A stretch of DNA of 64,000 bases from an uncultured Verrucomicrobiota bacterium (GCA_903898675.1 CAIUGM010000001.1:18923-82922); one strand, 5' to 3'; positions 49,901-58,353 are shown, numbered from the stretch's first letter. Program-made: numbers and translations. The notes: generated by a model not told the origin, from the sequence alone.

Positions 49901-51117
49901 TTCATGCGCAAGATGACATCCGCCAGGTTGCTCCGCTGGATCTCCGGCTGCGTAAAGCGCGGCCGGTCGAGGTAGTCCTGCTCCGAATAAAGCCGGATGC
50001 AGACGCCGTCGCTCACGCGGCCGCAGCGGCCCTTGCGCTGGTCCGCGCTGCTCTGCGACACCGGCTCGACCGGCAACCGCCGCGTGCGGCTCTGCGGCGT
50101 GTAACGGCTGAACCGCGCCAGCCCGGTGTCGATGACGAACCGGATGCCGGGAATGGTCAGTGAGGTCTCGGCAATATTCGTGGCGACGATCACCTTGCGC
50201 TGCTGGCTCGTCGCAAACACCCGTTGCTGCTCGGCATTGGTCAGCCGGCCGAACAGCGGCACGATCTCGATGCGCCCGAGCCGGCGGCCTTCCAGCAAAT
50301 CCCGCGCCTCCCGGATATCCCGCTCGGTGGGCAGGAAAACCAGAATGTCCCCCTCCGCGCTTTCCAACAGCACGCGCTCCACCGCCTCCACCGCCGCGTC
50401 GAGGTAGGTGTATGAGTCATCGCGCTTTGGCGGCTTCTTTGCTGTAGCCGGGGTCGCTGACCCCGGCCCGGGGCCATCGGCCCCGGCTACCCCCATCTCG
50501 TCCAGTGGCGCATAAATCACCTCAACCGGATAAACGCGCCCCGACACCTCGATGATCGGGGCATTGTCGAACGCCTTGGAAAACGCCTCGGTGTCGATCG
50601 TCGCGGACGTGATGATGATCTTCAGTTCCGGCCGGCGGAGGCGCAGCCGGCGCAGGTGGCCGAGGATGAAATCGATGTTGAGCGAGCGCTCGTGCGCCTC
50701 GTCGACGATGATCGTGTCGTAGTCGCGCAACTCCGGATCGCCCTGCAGCTCGGCCAGCAGCATGCCGTCGGTCATGAACTTGATGACCGTGGCCGAGGAG
50801 GTCTGGTCGGCGAAGCGAATCTTGCAGCCGACCTCGCGGCCCAGGGATACGTTCAACTCCTCCGCCACGCGCTTGGCCACGGACGAGGCGGCGACCCGCC
50901 GCGGCTGCGTGCAGGCAATGCGGCCGCGTTCGCCACAGCCGGCGACCAGGCACATCTTGGGAATCTGGGTCGTCTTGCCGGACCCGGTCTCGCCCGCCAG
51001 GATCACCACCTGGTTGTCCCGGATGGCCGCGATGATCTCGTCCGCCCGCGCACTGATGGGCAGCTCGGGTGGGTACTCGATCCGGAAGGGCCAGGGTTGG
51101 TTGCGACGGGAGGACAT
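46951..51117 (-). CDS. hrpA: DEAH-box ATP-dependent RNA helicase
   Basis: 1388 residues from ATG 51117, close to the normal HrpA length. Motif I is GETGSGKTT (residues 42-50), motif II DEAH (139-142), motif III ITSATID (about 170), with the HA2 domain and the OB-fold domain plus the HrpA-specific C-terminal region after it. HrpA acts in ribosome rescue/RNA metabolism in E. coli. Two repeat-like stretches interrupt the frame in regions between domains: about residues 209-226 and 801-822. The tail (last ~70 residues) is lysine/proline-rich (GGETAPPDKPRAGPEKTEP). No partner genes are adjacent. A start at 51174 would add 19 residues outside the family homology. Confidence 0.94.
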   Translation of the reverse strand: MSSRRNQPWPFRIEYPPELPISARADEIIAAIRDNQVVILAGETGSGKTTQIPKMCLVAGCGERGRIACTQPRRVAASSVAKRVAEELNVSLGREVGCKIRFADQTSSATVIKFMTDGMLLAELQGDPELRDYDTIIVDEAHERSLNIDFILGHLRRLRLRRPELKIIITSATIDTEAFSKAFDNAPIIEVSGRVYPVEVIYAPLDEMGVAGADGPGPGSATPATAKKPPKRDDSYTYLDAAVEAVERVLLESAEGDILVFLPTERDIREARDLLEGRRLGRIEIVPLFGRLTNAEQQRVFATSQQRKVIVATNIAETSLTIPGIRFVIDTGLARFSRYTPQSRTRRLPVEPVSQSSADQRKGRCGRVSDGVCIRLYSEQDYLDRPRFTQPEIQRSNLADVILRMKAFGLGDIEEFPFLNAPPAKGIRAGYALLHELGAIDDVGVLTDLGRELAHLPVDPTVGRMILQARNEKALREVLIIAAALSIQDPRERPLDQQQKADTAHRRFTHPDSDFLGLLAIWEDYHGEFEKLSLGKLKKFCVAHFLSFSRMREWRDVHSQLEDTLRERDGFTRSSIYDGLKPGEEVKLALSTPPYWAIHRSILAGLLGNIATRTEEGDYSAAHDRRVTIFPGSALFERAEQRKGDPKKNAPGGRVPPVKAKIAKWLMAAEIIETGRVYARTCARIDPRWVLDLGAHLLRVAHSEPFWNPEAGRVLVKERRRLYNLELETRSVSYGKIDPGHATEIFIREGLVADTIIWPFDFLAHNRRVREQTETILTRTRSAGYMNLDEAVYNFYARELKAGAVAPNDPAASKAVGGNRPHLGISSVPELVDFVRHRQTTDPKFLFLGENDLRPSVEAEHAAEDFPAELPVDNRVLPLAYAYQPGKEGDGVTVRVSLAEAGALTAAALDWAVPGHLVEKVELMLKALPKEQRRDLIPLAETAQQLSRDLALLSGRATQPTLAAALAELLSPRLGVRLDPAFWSDKPLPDHLRVRVEVVDNQDKVVGASRDLAEIQAQLISRQRDVSKHAATVDNSAWRAARLKWEGEPAAEWKFGDLPERIVVSEHHGVPVHAYPALKALPAGVAVRLCATPEEAAAMSRDGLRKLFGTQLRYELGWLERDLKALRMLGPLAVTLTTPDALQQDALGIIVHWACGRAVTPLHARVFAARLEEAKAELRGIVPKLSDWLKETFTLRLALEIQKQPYPGLAEDLAALLPPDFLRRMPLARVQHLPRYLRGMQARAERWKRDAAKDAARAAELAPFVRAVRTLTGGPALPSGLRDSTDAAGNLRWLVEEFRVSLFAQELGTAEPVSAVRLQRAWEEISQRRAGEPNPAEAARGGGETAPPDKPRAGPEKTEPAVHLKPSTTAKKGAPLKSLGALDQLFRK
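48652..48715. repeat. In-frame GGGGGCGGTTACCCCCAAC repeat inside hrpA
   Basis: The sequence contains GGGGGCGGTTACCCCCAACC and GTCGTTGGGGGCAACGGCCC, two short hairpin-like modules in tandem (GGTTACCCCCAACC / GGTTGGGGGTAACC type). It encodes AGAVAPNDPAASKAVGGNRP at about residue 801 of HrpA. The composition is unlike the flanking codons and looks like repeat-derived sequence; no other complete copy is in the window. Confidence 0.55.
50443..50490. repeat. In-frame TGTAGCCGGGGTCGC palindrome inside hrpA
   Basis: TGTAGCCGGGGTCGCTGACC on the plus strand is identical to the left arm of the intergenic copy at 14308 apart from the last bases; the other arm ends GGCCCCGGCTAC. It encodes GVAGADGPGPGSATPATA (about residues 209-226 of HrpA) between motif III and the downstream helicase motifs. 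The frame remains open. Confidence 0.85.
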
Positions 51118-51188
51118 GAACGGCAGCGCTTGCGGGAATGCAGTGAAAGATTCTCGCCCGACTTGGAATAACAAAGTAAGCCCAAGCC

Positions 51189-51770
51189 ATGACCACCGTC
51201 GAGCCCACCAAGCAGGACAAGGCGCTCAAGCGCGTCCTGAAGATCTCCCGCGTCAACGGCTGGAGCGTGGTGATCTTCGCCGGCCTGGGCATTTTGCTCG
51301 CGCTGGCCTTGGGTGACCTGGCCAGTGCCGGCCTCGGCCTGCTGGTCGGCGGCGCCGGCTGGATGGAGCTGCATGGCCACAAGCGGCTGAAGCGGCGCGA
51401 CCCGGAGGGCATGACGTGGCTGGTGCGCTCGCAGATGTTCCTGCTTTCGGTCGTGTTGGTGTACTGCGCCAGCCGGCTGGGCAGCTTCGACAACGAGACC
51501 ATGCTGTCGGGCCTGACCCCGGAAATGGAATCGCTCCTGAAGGAATCAGGCATCGAGCGGGCCGACCTGGTGCCCATGGTGCGGCTGGCGTTTTTCAGCA
51601 CCTACATCACCATCACGGTGGCTGCGCTGACCGTGCTCTACCAGGGCGGCATGGCGTTTTACTACCGCCGCAAGATCAAGCTCGTCACCGAGGCCTTGGC
51701 GGCCGCTCCCGCCGTACCGGCCACCGCCCCTGCGCCGGCCCAGCCGTCGCATCTGCCACCGTCGATCTGA
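51189..51770 (+). CDS. Membrane protein of unknown function
   Basis: 193 residues from ATG 51189 with four predicted transmembrane helices (WSVVIFAGLGILLALALG; AGLGLLVGGAGWMELHG; MFLLSVVLVYCASRLG; ITITVAALTVLYQGGMAFYY). Between helices 3 and 4 is a soluble stretch of about 40 residues (MLSGLTPEMESLLKESGIER). The C terminus is alanine- and proline-rich (APAVPATAPAPAQPSHLPP). It resembles no family I can name. It is divergent from hrpA and isolated. Confidence 0.75.
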   Translation: MTTVEPTKQDKALKRVLKISRVNGWSVVIFAGLGILLALALGDLASAGLGLLVGGAGWMELHGHKRLKRRDPEGMTWLVRSQMFLLSVVLVYCASRLGSFDNETMLSGLTPEMESLLKESGIERADLVPMVRLAFFSTYITITVAALTVLYQGGMAFYYRRKIKLVTEALAAAPAVPATAPAPAQPSHLPPSI

Positions 51771-51796
51771 CCGGGCAGCCCAAAGACATGACTTGG

Positions 51797-51904
51797 GCCC
51801 ACGGAACACACTGAATTCACGGAAGACAGGGAAGAGGTTTCCGTGTGAGAGATTGGGTCGGTGCTGACCGATTTATTTCCGTGTATTCCGTGTGTTCTGT
51901 GGGC
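51797..51904. repeat. Intergenic inverted repeat, CCCACGGAA family, copy 2
   Basis: GCCCACGGAACACACTGAAT on the left and CCGTGTATTCCGTGTGTTCT (then GTGGGC) on the right are inverted copies around a loop of about 50 bases. It lies between two rightward genes, so it is not limited to convergent ends. Confidence 0.85.
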
Positions 51905-51951
51905 GAAATTCTGGAGCTTGCGAATCATTTTCCCCGGCCTAGCTTTCGGCC

Positions 51952-52593
51952 ATGTCCAAGGAGCGCTACATCGAGGCCAAGCAGAAATGGGCCGAGAAAC
52001 AACTGGCCAAGGGTTTCAAACCCCGCGACACCGCCGCGACCGACCGCCTGCCGCCGGGTCAGAAACTCACGACCGGCTTCCCCGTGCTTGACCTCGGCGT
52101 GCAGCCGGAGATCCCGCTGGCCGAGTGGAAACTCTCGGTCGACGGTCTCGTGGAAAAGCCCGCCGGGCTTTCGTGGGATCAGTTCAACGACCTCCCCCAG
52201 GTCAGCGACCTGAGTGACTTCCACTGCGTGACCACCTGGAGCAAGTACGACTGCCAGTGGAGCGGCGTCGCCTTCACCACCCTGTTCGAGCTGGTGCAGC
52301 CCAAGCCCGAGGCGAAGTTTGTCTATTTCACCGGTTACGACGGCTACTCGACCAACGTGCCGCTCGCAAACTGTCTCGATGACGACGTGCTCATCGCCAC
52401 CCATTTCGGCGGCGAACCGGTCTCGCGCGAGCACGGCGGCCCGGCGCGCGTCATCATCCCCAAGCTCTACGCCTGGAAAGGCGCGAAGTTCGTCAAGGGC
52501 ATCACCTTTCTCGCCGAGGACCGCCTCGGTTTCTGGGAAGTCCGCGGCTACCACAACGTCGGCGACCCGTGGAAGGAAGAGCGGTACGCTTGA
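51952..52593 (+). CDS. Sulfite-oxidase-like molybdopterin oxidoreductase
   Basis: 213 residues, soluble, without a signal peptide. The molybdenum-cofactor domain motif is visible with the metal-ligand cysteine C92 in DFHCVTTWSKYDCQW, plus WKLSVDGLVEKPAGLSW and VIIPKLYAWKGAKFVKGI. This matches the short bacterial 'sulfite oxidase-like oxidoreductase' group (YedY/MsrP-related), which lacks the C-terminal dimerisation domain of full sulfite oxidase. The cytoplasmic location and lack of a Tat signal distinguish it from periplasmic MsrP. The substrate is unknown. Confidence 0.88.
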   Translation: MSKERYIEAKQKWAEKQLAKGFKPRDTAATDRLPPGQKLTTGFPVLDLGVQPEIPLAEWKLSVDGLVEKPAGLSWDQFNDLPQVSDLSDFHCVTTWSKYDCQWSGVAFTTLFELVQPKPEAKFVYFTGYDGYSTNVPLANCLDDDVLIATHFGGEPVSREHGGPARVIIPKLYAWKGAKFVKGITFLAEDRLGFWEVRGYHNVGDPWKEERYA

Positions 52594-52600
52594 AAGGCAG

Positions 52601-52700
52601 GGTTGAGTGTTGAGAGCTGAGAGTTGAGAGTCGGCATCCAAGAGCACGCCCCGTCCAGCTTTGGCCCGTTCTCTCAACCCTCAACTCTCAGCTCTCAACT
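52601..52700. repeat. Intergenic inverted repeat, GTTGAGAGTTGAGAG type
   Basis: The left arm (GGTTGAGTGTTGAGAGCTGA then GAGTTGAGAGT) and the right arm (CTCTCAACCCTCAACTCTCA, then GCTCTCAAC) are inverted. The right arm shares CTCTCAACCCTCAAC with the in-frame stretch at 16192 inside recD2. It ends eight bases before the deoA start. Confidence 0.8.
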
Positions 52701-52707
52701 TTTCAAT

Positions 52708-54030
52708 ATGCCCCCCGCGTTTTTCCCCCAGGACATCATCATCAAGAAACGCGACGGCGGCGCGCTGACCAAGGACGAGATCGAGTTCTTCGCCCGCGGC
52801 GTGACCGACGGAAAGTTCGCCGACTACCAGGCCACCGCGCTGCTCATGGCGATCTTCTGGCGCGGCATGACCCCGCAGGAAACTGCGTGGCTGACCGACG
52901 CCATGATGCGCTCGGGTGATGTCATCGACCTCCACGACATTCCCGGCGCCAAGGTCGACAAGCATTCCACCGGCGGGGTGGGCGACAAGGTCTCCCTGAT
53001 CCTAGCCCCGCTCGCCGCCGCCTGCGGCCTCAAGGTCCCGATGATGAGCGGCCGCGGCCTCGGCCACACCGGCGGCACGCTCGACAAACTTGAAGCCATT
53101 CCCGGCTTCAAGGTCATGCTCTCGATCCCGGAGTTCCGCGCCATCCTGCAAAAGGTCGGCTTCGCCATGATCGGCCAGACGCCGCAGGTCGTGCCGGCCG
53201 ACCGCAAGCTGTACTCGCTGCGCGACGTCACCGGTACCGTCGAGTGCATCCCGCTGATCTGCGCCAGCATCATGAGCAAAAAACTCGCCGAGGGCATCGA
53301 CTCGCTCGTGCTCGACGTGAAGTTCGGCAAGGGAGCGTTCATGAAACGCAAGGAGGACGCCCTGATTCTGGCCCGGGCCATGGTCGCGGTCGGTAAGGCC
53401 GGCGGCAAACCGGTCTGGGCCCAGCTCACCGCGATGAACCAGCCGCTCGGCCGCACTGCCGGCCACACCACCGAGGTCATCGAGTCCATCGAATGCCTGA
53501 AGGGCCGCGGGCCCGCCGACCTGATGGAGGTCACGTACGTCCTGACCGGCCACATGCTGGTTCTCGGCGGCGCCGCCCGGGACATGGTCGATGCCCGCAG
53601 GAAAATGGCAGCCGCCATCGCGGATGGCTCCGCTTTGGAGAAATTCCGCCAAATGTGCGTCGCGCAGGGCGGCGACCCGCGCGTGGTCGATGACTACACG
53701 ATTCTCCCGACCGCCAAGCAGTTGCTCGAGGTCAAGGCGTCGGCCGACGCCAGGGGCTTCGTCAGCGAGGTCGACGCCCTCAAGTGCGGCCACGCGATCA
53801 TGGCGCTCGGCGGCGGACGCGCCGCGGTGACGGACAAGGTTGATCATGCCGTCGGCATCGCCGACCTCATCAAGATCGGCGAACCCGTCAGCCCCGGCAC
53901 CCGCCTCTGCACCCTGCACATCAACGACGACGCCAAGGGCGCCCGCGCCGAGGCCCTGATCCGCGACGCCATCAAGTTCACGCCCACCGCGCCCGTGCCG
54001 GAGCCGTTGATTCAGGATTTGATTCAGTAG
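52708..54030 (+). CDS. deoA: Thymidine/pyrimidine-nucleoside phosphorylase
   Basis: 440 residues from ATG 52708, beginning PQDIIIKKRDGGALTKDEI. It phosphorolyses thymidine (or also uridine) to the free base and deoxyribose-1-phosphate. The family signature is SGRGLGHTGGTLDKLE, with phosphate-binding KHSTGGVGDK and the C-terminal domain containing GGRAAVTDKVDHAVG. It differs from the E. coli enzyme in details, so pyrimidine-nucleoside phosphorylase (Pdp) is the alternative; the pyrimidine salvage role holds for both. Its last seven bases overlap the convergent NHL gene. Confidence 0.92.
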   Translation: MPPAFFPQDIIIKKRDGGALTKDEIEFFARGVTDGKFADYQATALLMAIFWRGMTPQETAWLTDAMMRSGDVIDLHDIPGAKVDKHSTGGVGDKVSLILAPLAAACGLKVPMMSGRGLGHTGGTLDKLEAIPGFKVMLSIPEFRAILQKVGFAMIGQTPQVVPADRKLYSLRDVTGTVECIPLICASIMSKKLAEGIDSLVLDVKFGKGAFMKRKEDALILARAMVAVGKAGGKPVWAQLTAMNQPLGRTAGHTTEVIESIECLKGRGPADLMEVTYVLTGHMLVLGGAARDMVDARRKMAAAIADGSALEKFRQMCVAQGGDPRVVDDYTILPTAKQLLEVKASADARGFVSEVDALKCGHAIMALGGGRAAVTDKVDHAVGIADLIKIGEPVSPGTRLCTLHINDDAKGARAEALIRDAIKFTPTAPVPEPLIQDLIQ

Positions 54031-56414
54031 TGAACCGGGTCGCGCTTGCGGCCAATGCACCGGCGCAGGGCGATCAGCACCGCGAGTGCACTGTAGAATC
54101 CGAGGCCCGGGCTTCCGCCACCCGAGCCACTGCCGGAAGAATTGCCCGATGTGATGCTGAGATTCGCCACGGCACTGGTCACACTGCCGGCGCTGTTGCT
54201 CACGGTTACACTGTACGATCCGGCGTTGGCTGACTGCACATTGGTGAGGCTGAGACTGCTGCTGGTGGCGCCGGAGATCGGCACCCCACCCAAGCGCCAT
54301 TGATAGTTCGGTGGCGGCGTGCCCGTGGCAGCGACGGAAAACTGCACACTGCCGCCGACTGCCGCCGTAACGGACTGCGGCTGCGTGGTGAGCTGTGGCG
54401 CGATGGTGACCACCGTGCCCATGCGCAGGGTGCCCGCCAATGAATCGATTACGAAAATTCTCCCCTGCGCATCAGTCGCGACGCCTGATGCGACCAAGAA
54501 CCGGGCCGCCGGCCCGATCCCGTCACTGGTACCATCCAAACCGGGCGTGCCGCCAATGAGCGTCATCTCGCCCGCCGGCGTGAGGCTCCAGACCGTGCCG
54601 CCCCAACCATACGCCAGGTAGAAAATACCCGCGTTGTCCACCGTGAGTCCGGTCGGCACATACGCGGAAATTCCCGGTACGCCGGACACTTTCGTGAGGT
54701 CACCGCTGATGGTGGTGACAGTGCCGGTGGGAGTAATCTGACGAATCACACACCCGCCGGCCGCCGGGTCACCGGCATCCAGCACATAAAAATTTCCCGC
54801 GCGATCCATCGTCACGGCACTGAGTCCGCCAAACCGGGCGAAGGCCCCGGTTCCATCCACCCGACCCGCCTGCCCTTGCGCTCCGGCCAAAACCGACCAG
54901 GTCCCGGCGACCGACCTCAGCCAGATGACATGATCCGACGCATCTGGCACGATCAGGTTTCCCGTCTGATCGGCGACCATGCCTTTAACAAAAGGCCTGG
55001 GCTGGCCAAACTCATAGCCGTTTCCCGGCGGCACCACCCCGAAACTTTCGCTGGTATTCGTCCCGTCTGATGGGATCTTCGTCAGTGTATTCTGACTGAA
55101 ATATCCGTGCAGGAAATTGACCGAGCCGTCTGGGCCCGCCGCCACTACCGGCGGGTAGTCGTAATTGAACTCATATTGGAAACTCGCCCGGATCACCGTG
55201 GTCGCCTCGCCCGCAGGCGTCACTTTGCTCAGGCTCACCCCGGAACTGCCCCGGCCATAAATGATCATGCTCCGGTAATCTGCTACCCAGACATTACCGG
55301 TCGGGTCCACGGTCAGTGACAATGGATTCTGCCAGCCCGCCGTGCCTGCACCAGTCCCCGCATAGACGGCGCCGGATTTCACCACGACGTTGTCCTCACG
55401 CGTGTAGAAAAATTCCCCGGCCGGGTTGACCGTCAGACCGTATCCAACCGCATCCGCTCCATTCGCGAGCTTGATCGCGTCGATCTGGGCCGCCGTACCG
55501 TCCGGTCCGACCCGCCAGATCGGGGAATGCATTCCCTCAATCCACGAAGACACGAACATGTAAACGTTGCCCGAATGATCCAGCGCCAACCGTCCCAAGG
55601 ACTGGATTGCGCCATCGCCGTAATAGGGCGGCCCGCCATACAGGATGGATATCACTCCCTGGGTGTCCCGTTTCAGTAGCGCGGGATAAAACTGCCGGCC
55701 GACACCCTCCACCGGGCCGCGATCGAGTGTCCCGCTGAAAAAGACCTGCCCGGCCTCATCCACGGCCAGACCGCCATCCACGTAGACCGTAACCGTGGTA
55801 TTGCTGCTCAATACCAGTGTACTCCCACCCGCATAGAGCGTGGAGACCTGGCCGTTGGCGATCACGCGGATGGTTCGCTGGTCCAGGACGTAGACTTTCC
55901 CCGCGCCATCGACAGCCAATTGCCCCAGACTTTGAAAAGTCGCGGACGCGGCGGGACCATCCACCGCGCCCTTTGTCCCGACGATACCGGCGAGGGTTGA
56001 GACGAGCCCACCCGGTGTAATCCGACGAATCAGGTAATTGCCGGTGTCCGCCACATAAACATTGCCCGCCGCATCCACCGCCAGGCTGTCGGGCTGGTTG
56101 AAGCGCGCGATGGAACCCGTTCCATCCGCGCTGCCCGTCAGGCCCACCGCCCCGGCCAAGGTCGAAACGATCCCTTCCGGCGTTATTTTGCGGATGGTTT
56201 GGTTCGCGGTATCCGCCACGTAGAGGCTGCCGGCCGAATCTGCGGCGAGGCCATGGGGCTCATAGAAGCGCGCGGTGGCCACCGGACCGTCGTCGCTCCC
56301 CTGACTGGCGCGACTCGCCACCGTGGTCCACTGATAGAGTGGCGCCGCGGCACCCGCCGGTACCAGCAAGACAATGAAAAGGAGCAGAAGGTCCGTGAGA
56401 GAGACGAGACGCAT
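54024..56414 (-). CDS. Exported NHL-repeat protein with Ig-like domain and C-terminal sorting-type tail
   Basis: 796 residues with a signal peptide (DLLLLFIVLLVPAGAAA). The body is a series of NHL/SMP-30-type beta-propeller repeats, visible as recurrent 'DSAGNVYVADTAN..IRRITPGG' elements. An Ig-like domain lies near the C terminus (TTQPQSVTAAVGGSVQFSVA; NYQWRLGGVPI; AGSYSVTVSNSAGSVTS). The end is GGGSPGLGFYSALAVLIAL followed by basic residues (RRCIGRKR): a glycine-rich turn, one hydrophobic helix and a positive tail, the layout of C-terminal surface-sorting signals of the GlyGly-CTERM/PEP-CTERM kind. Surface display is inferred. A role in adhesion or carbohydrate binding is possible, but not shown. 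Confidence 0.88.
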   Translation of the reverse strand: MRLVSLTDLLLLFIVLLVPAGAAAPLYQWTTVASRASQGSDDGPVATARFYEPHGLAADSAGSLYVADTANQTIRKITPEGIVSTLAGAVGLTGSADGTGSIARFNQPDSLAVDAAGNVYVADTGNYLIRRITPGGLVSTLAGIVGTKGAVDGPAASATFQSLGQLAVDGAGKVYVLDQRTIRVIANGQVSTLYAGGSTLVLSSNTTVTVYVDGGLAVDEAGQVFFSGTLDRGPVEGVGRQFYPALLKRDTQGVISILYGGPPYYGDGAIQSLGRLALDHSGNVYMFVSSWIEGMHSPIWRVGPDGTAAQIDAIKLANGADAVGYGLTVNPAGEFFYTREDNVVVKSGAVYAGTGAGTAGWQNPLSLTVDPTGNVWVADYRSMIIYGRGSSGVSLSKVTPAGEATTVIRASFQYEFNYDYPPVVAAGPDGSVNFLHGYFSQNTLTKIPSDGTNTSESFGVVPPGNGYEFGQPRPFVKGMVADQTGNLIVPDASDHVIWLRSVAGTWSVLAGAQGQAGRVDGTGAFARFGGLSAVTMDRAGNFYVLDAGDPAAGGCVIRQITPTGTVTTISGDLTKVSGVPGISAYVPTGLTVDNAGIFYLAYGWGGTVWSLTPAGEMTLIGGTPGLDGTSDGIGPAARFLVASGVATDAQGRIFVIDSLAGTLRMGTVVTIAPQLTTQPQSVTAAVGGSVQFSVAATGTPPPNYQWRLGGVPISGATSSSLSLTNVQSANAGSYSVTVSNSAGSVTSAVANLSITSGNSSGSGSGGGSPGLGFYSALAVLIALRRCIGRKRDPVHY

Positions 56415-56627
56415 GGAGGTAAGGACGATTCGCCCCGAGTCGGCGACAGTACGACCGAGAGTGAGTCGTCCACTCTGTATGACCGCCGAGCCGTCTTAAC
56501 CCGCTACCGGTCTGTTCCTCTCCCTGTCCTGTGGGGCCGGCACTCGCTGGAGCGGACAACGCAGGAACACCGCGCCTGCTTCCTGACGACTTGCCCTGCT
56601 CATGCGGCTTCGGCTATGGAAAGAGCC

Positions 56628-58298
56628 ATGCCCTTGAGACCATTGGTTGTTTTGTCCGCAATGCTTGGCGGTTTGGTTTGCACAGTCTGCGCCAATTCCA
56701 ATGCCCCGGACCGAGCGCCCTTTCCCTTGATCGACGGCCTGGGCTCGCACCACCGGGCAGTGACGCACTGCCTCCCTCTGGCGCAGCAATATTTTGATCA
56801 AGGCATGGCGTTCTACTTCGGGTTTGCTCACGGCTCGGCCATCAAGTCGCTCCGTGAAGCCGCGCGCATCGCTCCCGACTGCGCGATGATCCACTGGGCC
56901 ATCGCCCTGTCCTACGGCCCGAACATTAACGCTCCGTCCGTCCCGGACAAGGCGGCGACCTCGGCCTGGTCGGAGCTGCAACTCGCGCAGGGGCTTGCGG
57001 CCAGCGCCAGCCCGGTGGAACAGGCGCTGATCGCGGCACTGGCCAAGCGCTACGCGGATCCCCAGCCGAAAGATCGCGCCGGCTTGGATGCCGCCTATGC
57101 CGACGCGATGCGGCAAGTCTGGCAGAAATATCCGCAGGACGCCGACGTCGGTGTTTTATTCGCCGAGTCCATGATGGATCTGCGGCCTTGGGATCAATTC
57201 ACGCTCGACGGCAAGGCCGAGCCGGGCACCGAGGAAATCCTGGCGACGCTCGACGCCGTGCTGCGCCTGGATCTCCAGCACCCGTATGCGAACCATCTCA
57301 CGATTCACGCCCTGGAGGCGTCCCGCAACCCGGAGCGCGCCATCCCCGCGGCCGACCGGCTCCTGCACCTGCAGCCGATCCTCGCCCACAACGTCCACAT
57401 GCCCTCGCATATCTACATCCGGGTTGGCCGCTGGCAGGACGCCATCCAATCCAATCTCGACGCCGTCGCCGCCCAGCACCGCTACGAGGGCATCGTGGGC
57501 CCGCCACCCAAGGGCAGCGCGTTGCCGGGCTACAACGCGCACAACGAACACATGCTCGCCTACGCCGCGATGATGACCGGCGAAAGTGCGCTCGCCCTCG
57601 AGCACGTCCGGGCCGCGATCCGTTGCCTGACGCCGGACTACATCGCCGAGTCGCCGGACTCCGGCGACTACTTCACGGCCATGCCGCTCGAGGTCCTGAT
57701 TCGTTTTGGCCGCTGGGATGCCGTCCTGGCCGAGCCGGTCAGTTACCCGGAGGAATATCAGTTTACGCGGGCCTATTCCCACGCCGCCCGGGCCATCGCC
57801 TTTGCCGCGAAAGGCAACGTGCCGGATGCCCGCAAGGAGCAGACGGCTTTCCGCGAGGCCGCGAAGCTCGTCAGCCCGACCTACAACTTCAGCCTTAACC
57901 CCACGACCCGCATTGTCGCGTTGCTCGAACCCATGGTCGAGGGCGAGATCGACCTGCGGGCCGGCCAGGCGACGGAAGGACTCGCCGCCCTGCGGCAGGC
58001 GGTGGCCTTGGAGGACGCGCTCAACTACGACGAGCCACCCGGCTGGCTGATCCCCGTGCGCCACGCCCTGGGCGCCGCCTTGTTGCAGCGCGGCAATCTC
58101 ACGGAGGCGGAATCCGTCTACCGGGAAGACCTGAAGCAGTCGCCCAACAACGGCTGGTCCCTGTTCGGCCTCGCCCGCACGCTCGGTCTCGAGGGCCACG
58201 CCACCGAGGCCAAGACGGTCCAAGCCCAATTCCAAGCCGCCTGGTCCAAGGCCGACGTGTCGATCGATACCTCGTGCCTCTGTCAGCCAGGGCAGTGA
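56628..58298 (+). CDS. Exported TPR-repeat protein of unknown function
   Basis: 556 residues from ATG 56628 (or 560 from ATG 56616) with an N-terminal signal peptide (VVLSAMLGGLVCTVCA). Helical repeats follow, including 'GLGSHHRAVTHCLPLAQQYF', 'FAHGSAIKSLREAARIAPDC', and the conserved element HNVHMPSHIYIRVGRW near the middle. The latter, with HLTIHALE before it, marks a group of TPR proteins annotated as hypothetical in many bacteria. The terminal repeats end NNGWSLFGLARTLGLEG. No catalytic motif is seen, so a scaffold role is plausible. It is followed by a strong bidirectional hairpin. Confidence 0.85.
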   Translation: MPLRPLVVLSAMLGGLVCTVCANSNAPDRAPFPLIDGLGSHHRAVTHCLPLAQQYFDQGMAFYFGFAHGSAIKSLREAARIAPDCAMIHWAIALSYGPNINAPSVPDKAATSAWSELQLAQGLAASASPVEQALIAALAKRYADPQPKDRAGLDAAYADAMRQVWQKYPQDADVGVLFAESMMDLRPWDQFTLDGKAEPGTEEILATLDAVLRLDLQHPYANHLTIHALEASRNPERAIPAADRLLHLQPILAHNVHMPSHIYIRVGRWQDAIQSNLDAVAAQHRYEGIVGPPPKGSALPGYNAHNEHMLAYAAMMTGESALALEHVRAAIRCLTPDYIAESPDSGDYFTAMPLEVLIRFGRWDAVLAEPVSYPEEYQFTRAYSHAARAIAFAAKGNVPDARKEQTAFREAAKLVSPTYNFSLNPTTRIVALLEPMVEGEIDLRAGQATEGLAALRQAVALEDALNYDEPPGWLIPVRHALGAALLQRGNLTEAESVYREDLKQSPNNGWSLFGLARTLGLEGHATEAKTVQAQFQAAWSKADVSIDTSCLCQPGQ

Positions 58299-58316
58299 CG
58301 CGTACCGTGAGAAAGT

Positions 58317-58347
58317 AAAAGCGGCTCACTTTCGTGAGCCGCTTTTT
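58317..58347. terminator. Intrinsic terminator (bidirectional)
   Basis: AAAAGCGGCTCAC and GTGAGCCGCTTTT flank a TTTC loop, followed by TTTTT on the plus strand and a weaker T-run on the minus strand. It can end both the rightward TPR gene and the leftward tRNA-Leu. Confidence 0.9.
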
Positions 58348-58353
58348 GTAAAA

